Source: Girardinichthys multiradiatus (Eukaryota; Chordata; Actinopteri; Cyprinodontiformes; Goodeidae). Taken from it: DNA of 64,000 bases. Of this stretch, positions 1-29,126 are shown piece by piece. Where the stretch lies: the NCBI RefSeq assembly GCF_021462225.1, contig NC_061808.1, positions 17,955,119-18,019,118 on the forward strand, in the 5' to 3' direction. A program made the position numbers and the translations under genes. The notes beneath the pieces are model-generated. The model ran no database searches, had not been told where the DNA came from, and was given only the letters and a program-made list of their open reading frames with translations. Positions within the stretch are counted from its first letter, which is position 1. Every line of letters starts with the position of its first letter.

Positions 1-40
1 GGACTTGATCATTGGAGAAAATGCATGTTGATAAACTACA

Positions 41-760
41 TTAAAAGAGATACAGTTGAAACATAGTCAGATAGGATTGACTGTCATCATTTTTTAAAGC
101 TTCTGATCCACATGCAGGAAAACTCTCAGGAGAATCAGAATCAGTTAAATGATATTTATTGAATACAATGGGTAATGTGCAGCAGCAGGGTCCAGTCAGG
201 GGGGAAACAGCAACATGGAGAACCGGGAGCTCTGAAAGAGAGATACTGGTGAGAAGGGGAATCCAGAGAATGGAGAAGGGGAGAAGAAAGGAGCTCACTA
301 GATGATGTGTGGTGGTCCGCCAGGGGAAAGTGAGTGGTTGATGGGGTTGTTAACAGCAGGGAGTCCGGGAGTCAGCGTTGGTGAAATCCAGAGGGTCCTG
401 AAGACTGCAGTGGTGCTGGGTGAACAGGTAGTGCAGAAGACGAGGTTGAAGATGGATAGGTTGGTCAGCGGGACGGAAGCCAGTTGCAGGAATGAGATCC
501 AGGTAACAGCGGAGGTCCTTGTAATGGCAGAGGTAAGTTCAAAGGAGAAACTGCAAGTAGGAACTGGAACTTAGGTTATACCTTCAGGAGAGGAGAGACA
601 CAAGGATTACTGTAGGTTATTCAGGTGAGAAATCAGATGGTTCTGGTGGGATGCTCAGGTTGGTTCGCAAAAAGCTCAGAATAATGCTCAGGGAAATGCT
701 CAGAAAAGTGCTCAGAAGGAGGCTTGACGTTACCGGTGATGGTTAACACTCAGGCAAAGA
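41..760 (-). mobile_element. probable 3' LTR part of Ty3/gypsy relic
   Basis: This stretch lies immediately downstream, on the minus strand, of the gypsy pol remnant at 874-1719. Read on the minus strand it has no long ORF and contains an AATAAA signal near 155, as expected of an LTR that carries a poly(A) site. I did not find a matching 5' LTR in the window, so the LTR call rests on position and composition only. Confidence 0.4.
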
Positions 761-873
761 GTGACTGGCTTCCTGCTCCTTTATGATGCCAGTGGAATAA
801 GGCTGATTGCACTTGATGAGCTGCACTTGCAAGGAGGTGCAACAGGAGGTGACATGCTCAGCCCAGCAGCTGA

Positions 874-1719
874 CTACAGGAAGCCCTCTGGTAGAGAGTC
901 TGACGACAAGACATCACCCTTTCGGACATCGTATGCTGGGTGCCCATCAATGTCCCGGGTGGGTGGAGGGGGCTCGGACGTAGGGCACAAGGTGCTGGAA
1001 TGGACTGGTTTAATCTGGGAGACATGGAATGTGGGATGAATCCTGAAACTCGGAGGCAGCTGGAAATGGACAGTGGTGGGACTGATGATGGATTGGATTT
1101 TAAAAGGGTCGATGTATCTGGGGGAAAGTTTCTTTGACATAGATTTTAGCGGTATGTTTCGAGAAGAAAGCCAAACTTGTTGTCCAGGTCGGTATTCGGG
1201 TGCTGGTGTGCATTCGCGGTCGGCAATTCTCTTATTCTGAGAAGCAGTGCGGTTGAGGGCTACAATGGTGTTGGTCCAGATGTTTCGGCAGCGACGAATG
1301 TGACTGAGATCTCTTTTTCATCAGATGGAAAGAGGGGCGGCTGGTAACCTAGGGAGACTTCAAAAGTAGAGTAACCGGTGGCAGTAGATACCTGTGAGTT
1401 GTGAGCGTATTCAATCCATGGAAGAAAATGGTTCCAGTCGGACGGGTTGGATGAGGTCAGAGAGTGGGTTGTATTTCTTGGTTGACACGCTCTGTCTTAC
1501 TGTTTGACTGGGGATGATAACCAGAGGTGACACTGGATGGCAGGTGAATCTGGAGGTATGAAACCAGTAAATAACTTGAGAACGGGCAGAAGATGGGACA
1601 TAGAGGCTAGCTTGTGGAGGAGGTCTAGGGTCAGGTTCTCTATGAAGAGCACGGGTAACAATGCCTTCAATCTCCCAGGTTACCGAGCCAGTATTAAATA
1701 TGTATTAATGTCTGATTAA
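874..1719 (-). pseudogene. Ty3/gypsy pol remnant (integrase end and chromodomain start)
   Basis: Minus-strand frames read as decayed pieces of a gypsy-type Pol. First (about 1690-1540) comes the H2C2-side segment ending HTSRFTCHP. Then (about 1535-1330) comes the C-terminal part of the integrase core, with SGYHPQSN, TERVNQE and WIEYAHNSQ. Then (about 1190-950) comes the integrase C-terminal SH3-like fold, with WLSSRNIPL, LSPRYIDPF and IHPTFHVSQIKPV, running into a chromodomain start (PAYDV). The part of the core between the zinc-binding segment and SGYHP, which would carry the first catalytic acids, is missing, and several stops and frameshifts are present. It cannot encode an active integrase. 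Confidence 0.8.
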
Positions 1720-2026
1720 TTGATTAATTATTGAATAAATCTTTAATTATTTTATTATTTCTGTTGCATTTAATGGCTCACTAATTTATATTACTAGCTA
1801 TTTTTTGGCCCAGTAATGATTTTATTGAGTCATTTGTTTATATATGTATTTATTCGTAATTAAGTCAGGATTGGTCCTCCATACAAGTGGGCATGTCCCC
1901 ACTGTTTTGCACTGCTTTAGCACTATAACATAATATTGCTGCTTTGCTGTGCATCTTTGGTTAGCACCAGGTTAAGGGACTATTCATCTGATATCTGAAG
2001 AAATTTGGACTCAATTTAATTATATG
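1720..2026. other. AT-rich spacer
   Basis: AT-rich unique-looking DNA between the gypsy relic and the Tc1-like element. No gene, RNA or repeat structure was recognised. Confidence 0.5.
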
Positions 2027-2028
2027 TA

Positions 2029-3397
2029 CAGTACAGACCAAAAGTTGGGACACACCTTCTCATTCAAAGAGTTTTCTTTATTTTCATGACAATGAATATT
2101 GTAGCTTCACACTGAAGGCATCAAAACTATAAATGAACACATGTGGAATTATATACTGAACAAAAAAGTGTGAAACAACTGAAAATATGTCTTATATTCT
2201 AGGTTCTTCAAAGTAGCCACCTTTTGCTATGATTACTGCTCTGCACACTCTTGGCATTCTGTTGATGAACTTCAAGAGGTAGTCACCTGAAATGGTTTTC
2301 CAACAGTCTTGAAGGAGTTCCCAGAGATGCTTAAGCACTTGTTGGCCCTTTTGTCTTCACTCTGCGGTCCAGCTCAACCCAAACCATCTCAATTGGGTTC
2401 AGGTCCGGTGACTGTGGAGGCCAGGTCATCTGGCGCAGCACCCCATCACTCTCCTTCTTGGTCAAATAGCCCTTACACAGCCTGGAGGTGTGTTTGGGGT
2501 CATTGTCCTGTTGGAAAATAAATGATGTTCCAACTAAACGCAAACCGGATGGAATAGCATGCCGCTGATAAATGCTGTGGTAGCCATGCTGGTTCAGTAT
2601 GCCTTCAATTTTGAATAAATTCCCAACAGTGTCACCAGCAAAGCACCCCCACACCATCACACCTCCTCCTCCATGCTTCATGGTGGGAACCAGGCATGTA
2701 GAGTCCATCCGTTCACCACTTCTGCGCCGCACAAAGACACGGTGGTTGGAAACAATGATCTCAAACTTGGACTCATCAGACCAAAGCACACATTTCCACT
2801 GGTCTAATGTCCATTCCTTGTGTTCTTTAGCCCAAACAAGTCTCTTCTACTTGTTTCCTGTCCTCAGTAGTGGTTTCCTAGCAGCTATTTTACCATGAAG
2901 GCCTGATTCACACAGTCTCCTCTTAACAGTTGTTCTAGAGATGTGTCTGCTGCTAGAACTCTGTGTGGCATTGACCTGTTCTCTAATCTGAACTGCTGTT
3001 AACCTGCGATTTCTGAGGCTGGTGACTCGGATGAACTTATCGTCCGCAGCAGAGGTGACTCTTGGTCTTCCTTTCCTGGGGCCGTCCTCATGTGAGCCAG
3101 TTTCTTTGTAGCACACCTGTTAAGTGAAAACCATTTCAGGTGACTACTTCTTGAAGTTCATCAACAGAATGCCAAGAGGGTGCGGAGCAGTAATCAAAGC
3201 AAAAGGTGGCTACTTTGAAGAACCTAGAATATAAGACATATTTTCAGTTGTTTCACACTTTTTTGTTCAGTATATAATTCCACATGTGTTCATTTATAGT
3301 TTTGATGCCTTCAGTGTGAAGCTACAATATTCATAATCATGAAAATAAAGAAAACTCTTTGAATGAGAAGGTGTGTCCAAACTTTTGGTCTGTACTG
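2029..3397 (-). mobile_element. Tc1-like DNA transposon with 272-bp inverted ends
   Basis: The element is bounded by CAGTACAGACCAAAAG and its inverse and flanked by TA dinucleotides (2027-2028, 3398-3399), the Tc1/mariner target site. The left arm 2029-2300 and right arm 3126-3397 are inverted copies of equal length (272 bp) with scattered differences. The arms stop matching at GAAATGGTTTTC. The interior encodes a broken Tc1-like transposase on the minus strand. The long arms contain what would be the 3' end of the transposase reading frame, so the right arm seems to be an inverted duplicate of the element's own 3' end. Confidence 0.9.
2331..3116 (-). pseudogene. Tc1-like transposase, broken
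   Basis: From the minus strand, 3116-2847 gives a paired-type DNA-binding and linker segment (KGRPRVTSAADD, SSSSRHISRTTVKRRL). After one in-frame TAG near 2846 the frame continues through WAKEHKEW into the catalytic region. All three acidic residues of the DDE triad are readable: Asp in LWSDESKFE, Asp in FQQDNDPKHTS, and Glu in PDLNPIEMVW. The frame is lost after KTKGPTSA (near 2331), where an extra base or substitution creates a stop, although the downstream codons still resemble the family. The N-terminal first helix-turn-helix is absent because the right inverted arm begins there. The family cuts and pastes at TA; this copy is dead. Confidence 0.88.
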
Positions 3398-4500
3398 TAC
3401 CTTAAAATCTAAAACGGGACATTTTTATCATTAGGAGATTATTTAAAACAGAATTTGAGATAGATGAAACCTTTCTTCTATTAGTTTTTTGTTGTTGTTT
3501 TCCTTTTCTGACATTACCTTAGCTTGAGACTAGCTTGTAATTTTAAATATATTGATTGATCAAAGGTCATCTGAATTCAACATTAACTAATAAGTCTTTA
3601 ACTTCACTTTGTGGCTTGTGGAACCTTTGTACTATTTGTGAGAATAAAACAAGGTACATTTCTTTTCTTTCAAGATCTTATTGGTTCTGATTAATTACAT
3701 CCTAAAAAACTACTGTTTTTGTGCATGTTCTCTCTGTTCATGCATGGACACTATTTGGGTATTGCTGACAAAGACGAAAAACACAATTGTTAGGTTAAGT
3801 GGTCGCTCTAAATTGCCTTTAGGTGTGAGTTTATGGCATTTCTTTCTGAGGTACTGTATTGTACATTGATTGAATGGTGACCTGTCCAGCATGTACCACA
3901 ACAAAGGATGGATGGATGGATGGATGGATGGACAGGGGCTTTTGGTTGGTGTATGAGGGAGAAGGATGGATTTGCCCAGTGTATCATTCTACCAAGAACA
4001 GCCAAGGATTGAGGTTAAGTGTCTAAATAAATGGCTAATAAATCTTGTCTTGCGCTGTAATGTCAAATGTAGTCCAGCAGGGGGAGACGTTAGAACAATA
4101 AATTAACTCAGGGTAAACATGGATGAGGTCACTCCTTAGCCGCTGCCGAGCACAGCCACTTAAACTATCTACAACAGGTTCAGACAGCTGGGTTCAGATA
4201 GGTAAGATTAGTGTACATAAAAAAGATTAGTGTGCAGCAACAATGACAATAATCACAAGTAAAAATAAGAGGTCAATGTTTTAAAACAGTCTAACATTTC
4301 AAACAACTAATGGAATTAATATGTTTTATTTAGAAACATGCCTTAAATATTTTACTTACATCTATATGTTTATATTTTATTAATATTTTAGTAGTAATTC
4401 AAGTAGGTAGAAAAGTAGTGGTAAAGGTAGGTATTAAAATATAAATAATATTTAAATGTTATTTATGCAAAGCCGAGTAACATTTTATTTTCCAGATTTT
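3398..4500. other. upstream intergenic region of snx9
   Basis: AT-rich DNA with no recognised gene. It holds a GGAT microsatellite at 3906-3931 and otherwise nothing I can assign. Confidence 0.5.
3906..3931. repeat. (GGAT)n microsatellite
   Basis: About six uninterrupted copies of the tetranucleotide GGAT/ATGG. Confidence 0.9.
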
Positions 4501-4912
4501 CTCGGATGAAATATTTCAGAGGTCAGTCTGTGAGGAGTCCTATCGGACCTGGACTACCTTTCCGGTTTCTCTGCCTATCTCAGGTCACTCCCTCCGCGCT
4601 GTCAGCAACTCTTTACGCGGTTCAAACTTGACTCTCTCGCTCCGGACCGAGCTCCGTCTTTCAGTTTTGCTTGTTTTCTCTCCTGGTTTTAAAGCTTTGA
4701 ACTGTTTTTAATCGTTTGTTGGGGACCGTGTCGTCAAGACTCGGGGAAGGGAGGACTTGTGGAGGTTTTCTTCGCCAGCAACAGTTGAAGAGCAGCGGCG
4801 GCGGCGGCGGCGGCGGAGGGGGGGCGGGAGAGATGACCAGCTGAGGACTGGAAATCTTGAAAAAAACAAAACCTAGGGCCTGTTTCTGTAATGATTGATC
4901 AATGCTGCCACA
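4500..4912 (+). promoter_or_regulatory. snx9: snx9 promoter-proximal region and 5' UTR
   Basis: Base composition shifts from AT-rich to GC- and CpG-rich about 400 bp before the snx9 ATG. The stretch includes a (CGG)n run at about 4795-4816 followed by a G-rich tract. No TATA box at a convincing spacing was seen, which fits a CpG-type housekeeping promoter. The transcription start cannot be fixed from sequence. Confidence 0.55.
4795..4816. repeat. (CGG)n trinucleotide run in snx9 leader
   Basis: About seven CGG units followed by AGGGGGGGGCGGG, within the probable 5' UTR or core promoter of snx9. Confidence 0.85.

Positions 4913-4922
<10 letters not shown>
4902..4922 (+). other. upstream ORF overlapping the snx9 start codon
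   Basis: ATG at 4902 opens a six-codon frame (MLPQWR) that ends with TAA at 4920-4922, overlapping the snx9 ATG at 4913 in another frame. A further out-of-frame ATG is at 4891. If the leader is transcribed as expected, scanning ribosomes meet both before the snx9 start, which could lower its translation. The overlap is seen directly; the effect is inferred. Confidence 0.5.
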
Positions 4923-24478
<19,556 letters not shown>

Positions 24479-26070
24479 GAGCAGTCTCACACTACTAGAC
24501 ACAAAGTTAAACCAGATCCTGGCCAAAACGCTTTTGCTCGCTTTGCATCCTTTATGCTCGTTATAATTTAAATTTCACTTCTGCATTTTTTTGTACTTGG
24601 ATCCCTTCTCTACTTTTACTGCCCATGCTAACAGTTCCAGCTTGTTTTGTTGCTTCAATGTTTAGGTTTTTAGGATAAGCAGTTCTGACGGATAGAATAC
24701 GACACACAACTTACGTAAGCCTTTCCCTCTGTCCAAGGTCCACAGCTTGTAACACAGGATGTCAACGTCCTAGCTGCACTTTGAGCAATCATGAATTCTT
24801 TCATTGCATGAGTTAAACACCACTGACAACTTTGCAATCTGCAGTCATACATTGACGTTCTAACTACAAAAACCAAAATTGTTCTCTACTTTCACAATCA
24901 CATATAAAAGCTTTACTGCATATTTCTCAGCCAACAGCAGGTGTATTTAATTTTTTGCTTCTGCTGCATGTAAACCTTCATCAGCTTTGTTAGCTAAAAC
25001 AAAGGTGCAGGAAAGCCAAAGGCAGATTGTACATCCTCTACGTTTCCACTGCTGGCAGTGCCTTACTCGATTTCATCCTGAGCTTCCTCAAAAGCTAACA
25101 GGAAACTCCACCTTCTTCCTGCTTTGCACACATTTTTTTTTTTTTTTACTCTTCCAGATACTAGACATGCTGTTTGGACCTTACTTTTATGCCTCACTTC
25201 ACACTCTGTCAAGAAACAAAATGTGCATTGAGAAAAATAAAAACAAAGGTGTGGTTCATTATTCTTTTAAATTCTTCTTTAATTATTGAAGTGTAAGTCA
25301 TGTTTCAGTCTTCTGATGTTGCAAAATGATTTCTCTGTTCAACTGTAGCTCTGAAGAGAATGTGTCCTCATTTGAAGAGATTATATCACGTATAGAGTTT
25401 CTTTGCTTTTCACGGTCAAGTTTTCAATCAGCTTCTAATCTAAACTTGTTCACTCTTTGTACTTTTGTCACATCATGTTATGTAAACATACATAAATATA
25501 TATATATCTATATATATATTTGACCTGTCAGGTGCTTCTTGTCATTATATTTTATGTATAGAAGTATTTGCTACTTAGTGTCATTAAAAGCATAGCGAAA
25601 TTTGTTTGATTTATTAAACAATGATTTGTATTCATATTTGTGAATGTGTTTGAATGAATTCCTACGTTGCTTTGTGATTGGTTTACGAAACTCCACACTG
25701 AGGTCCTTGTTCACTTCAGGAAATTCTTGCGGAGGCGTGCTGGAGCATAAAAATGAGCTGGTAGCCCGTGTGAAAAGTGTGTTTTTGTGCTCTTCTAGTA
25801 GCGGAAGTGAAAGGGCCCTTTTTCCCACCCCCATCCTCGGCTGACACTGCCATCAGGTGCAGCTTGATGCGTAGATCAAAGAGTGGTTTGACAAAAATAA
25901 AGTCAAACTGTAAGATGGAAATTCTGATGTTTATCGGTTCAAAACGGGTTTTGAGACATCTCTTGTAAATATGGGTTTCAGTTCTATACAGTTCTGGCGA
26001 GATTTTGACATACATTCTCATTCTTTGCATGAATGTCAAAATATTTTTGATTCAAGTTGTATTTCATCCA
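24479..26070 (+). other. snx9: snx9 3' UTR and downstream flank
   Basis: It follows the TGA at 24,476-24,478. AT-rich sequence with AATAAA-like signals (for example near 25,229) would allow a 3' UTR of several hundred bases. The exact polyadenylation site cannot be set. Repeat copy B (25,372-25,500) lies here. Confidence 0.45.
25372..25500 (-). repeat. interspersed repeat copy B (inverse of 23,804-23,920)
   Basis: Reverse complement of copy A, next to a TA-rich tract (25,495-25,520). With copy A it brackets the last three snx9 exons (23,957-24,478). Confidence 0.8.
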
Positions 26071-26079
26071 TTTTGATTA

Positions 26080-27440
26080 CAAGGTGGAATAAGTATACAA
26101 CAAATAACTTAATTTATTTTTGAAATATGTAGATTCATTACACACAGTGAATTTATTTCTTGTAATTTTGATGTTTACTGCTAATAGATAAATTTAAAAC
26201 CCTTCATTCAGTGTCTCAGAAAATTAGAATATTGTGAAAAAGTTAAATATTGGAAACTCGTGGTGCGACACCCTAAGCAGCTAATTACCTCAACAGGCCT
26301 CTGAATGGCCTCCCGGTCCGGGTCAGTAGGCTACATGATCATGGGGGAGACTGCTGACTTGACAAATGTCCAGAAGAAGTTAGTGACACGCTCCACAAGG
26401 AGGGTAGGCCACAAATTGTTATTGCTAAAGAAGCTGGATATTCACAGACTGCAGTATCCAAACATATTCATAGAAAGTTGAGTGGAAGGAAAAATATGCT
26501 AGGAAAAGGTGCGCCAGCAACAGGGATACTGGCAGCATTGAGAGGAGTGTTGAACAAAATCCATTCAAGAACTTGGTGGAGCTTCACAAGGAGTGGACTG
26601 TTGCTGGTGTCAGAGAGCCATTACGCATAGACGAATCTTACAAATTGGCTACAAATATTGCTCTCCTCGTGTCAAGCCCCTCCTCAACTAGAGACTGGAC
26701 TGTTGCCCAGTGGTCCGAAGTCCTCTTTTCACATGAAAGCAATGTTTGTATTTAATTTGGAAATCAAGGTCTCAGAGCCTGCAGAAAGTGGAGAAGCACA
26801 GAAGTCCAGTGTGAAGGTTCCACAGTCAGTGATGGTTTGGGGCACCATGTCATCTGCTGGTGTTGGTACACCATGTTTTCTACAGTCCACAGTCAATGCA
26901 GCCATCTACCACGAAGTCTTAGGGCACTTGATGCTTCCTTCTGTTTATAGGTTTTATGGAGATGCTGGTTATATTTTCTAGCAGGATTTGGCACTTGTCC
27001 ACTCTTCCACAGGTACCATAAACTGGTCCAATGACCATGGTATTACTGTGCTTGATTGGCCAGTAAACTGTCCTGACCTGAATCCCATAGAGATCTATGA
27101 GTTATTAAGAAGAAGATACGAAACACCAGAACCAACAATACAGATGACCTGAAGGCAGCTATGAAAGCAACCTGGGCTTCCTGAACACCTCAGCAGAACC
27201 ACAGGCTGGTCGTCTCCATGCCACGCCATAGTGATGCAGTAAATCATGCAAAAGGAGGCTCAACCAAGTATGGAGTACATAGAAATGAACATACTTTTCA
27301 GAAGCCTGACATTTCTGCTTAAAATATACCTTTTATTAATCTTATGTAACATTCACTGAAATTTGAGTGTTTATCTGTAAATCATAATCCTCAAATGACC
27401 AGAAATAAAGGCTTGAAATATTTCACTCTGTTTTCTCCAT
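26080..27440 (+). mobile_element. Tc1/IS630-type transposon relic (family 2)
   Basis: Starts near GTAGATTCATTACACACAG and CAGAAAATTAGAATATTGTG and ends near AATAAAGGCTTGAAATATTT. The plus strand carries a decayed DDE transposase: CCATTCAAGAACTTGGTGGA, then SVMVWGTMSS-type coding near 26,825, then AATGACCATGGTATTACTG and CCTGACCTGAATCCCATAGA (PDLNPIE) near 27,030-27,092. Stops and frameshifts are many. End fragments of the same family occur at 32.89-33.11 and 51.54-51.69 kb. Confidence 0.75.
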
Positions 27441-27799
27441 TTGTGAATAATGGTTGACACTGGGGATAACTGAAGACTCAAAGCCCTAGAAACGGCTTAG
27501 TGACCCTTTCTAGACTGATGGATGCCAGTGACTTTGTTTCGCATCGGTTCTTGAGTTTTTTTATATCAAGGGATGTTAGGTTGTTTTTCAAGCCCTTTTA
27601 GCCTACTTCATGTTGTCAGACAGGTTCTATATGAGCAATTTATTTATAGCTTATTAAGCATTTTCGCTCAATAAGATCATTTGAAAACTGCTTAGTATAT
27701 TTACTCTATGTCTGATATTAAGCTTCATAAGATATGCTAAAACAATTTAGTGCGATTGAAAAAACAAAAGAATAAATCTATAATGGGTCAAATACTTTT

Positions 27800-28470
27800 T
27801 CAGAGCACTGTACATGTATATAGAGCACCACTAAATGTTGTTTAAATGGCTTTTATTAAAGCTGCAACTTTACCACAACTTTTTTAACGACCAACAAGTT
27901 CCTGGCAGAATTGGATATCTGACGACTCTTCTCATCAGTTATTGGGTGGCGCTCTGTCTGGGCTAGGCTTTCCAGCAAAGTCCTTACCCTTTTAACAAGG
28001 TTGATGTTGGGCCTCTTCATCCATACCAGCGTTTGGGATGATGGTCCTTTTGAAATACTCAGGGGTGCCCAAAAGTTTAAACCATCTGACCCAAACTGTC
28101 ACCCTCAGAAAAAAAGTAAATACTTTAGGATGTTAGGTAACCAAAAACAAAACACCTGCACTGCTGTCTGCACTGAGTTTTAAATGGCCATGCACTGAGA
28201 AGGTGCTGACAAGAAAGAAATAGCTTCTCATAAAACACCACCTTAAAGCTCGGCTATTTTTTTAAAGAACAAAAAGATTGAGCTGTTTGGCAACAATGAC
28301 AAGAATGGAATCAACGAGAGAGATTCAGATCTTAAAAGTACCTACTATCAAGCATGGTCATGGTAGTATCATATTATTGTAGGCTCCAAGCTAGTTGATG
28401 ACTACCAGAAGTGTGTAATCTAGCTCTAAATGAGGGACATTTGACAAAAATGTGTGTGTATATGCATTTT
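27800..28470 (+). mobile_element. Tc1-like transposon relic (family 3)
   Basis: Plus-strand landmarks are AAAAGATTGAGCTGTTTGGC (KIELFG) near 28,267 and TATCAAGCATGGTCATGGTA (KHGxG) near 28,346. These are conserved spots of a Tc1-like transposase catalytic core. The frame is lost and the ends are unclear. Confidence 0.6.
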
Positions 28471-29126
28471 CATTGTCTGGATCCTACAAAAAAAAAAAAA
28501 GAAAAATCAAACTTCAGCTAAATTGGAAATATTGTAAAATTCATGCTTCTTTTAAAACTAATTATAATTTGTCTTGTCCTTAAAATTATAAATGTGACTA
28601 AATTGTCTTTAGTTCCAAATTAAAAGGAGTTTATTTGTCACACTCACTTAAAGTTGATGGATTAACTGTATATGCTTCAGAAACAACTAAACAGAAAAAA
28701 GTAGTCATAAACCTGCTCAGACACCCATCTGCATTCAGGAGAGTGATCAGCTTTACAGGATGAATATTTTTCAGCACATCATACATACCTTACATACATC
28801 TACTTGGCAAGGTCAAAAACTGACAAATTGTACCAAACTAACATATAAAACTGTATAAAAGAAAAAAACACTTTCCTTGACTGTGGAAAAATCAGTCATC
28901 TCTATAATAAAGTTTATAATATGGGTCTTTTTTTCATTTGCAAAGTGTAAACGATTCCAAATAATGTCCCTTTTCCAGAACTCACTCCTTGGGTTCAACT
29001 ACCGAAGGGAAAAAAAAATGCTGAATAAAATCAGCAAAGTGATGTTCAGTTTTTCTCAATCCCATCCTTTCTGCTCAGAGAGAGGCTTAATTCCTCTGTC
29101 TGCACCTTTGTCATGGCGACAGTCGA
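28471..29126. other. convergent intergenic / 3' UTR region
   Basis: AT-rich DNA between the family-3 relic and the stop codon of the fibrinogen-domain gene. It probably includes that gene's 3' UTR. No other feature was seen. Confidence 0.5.
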
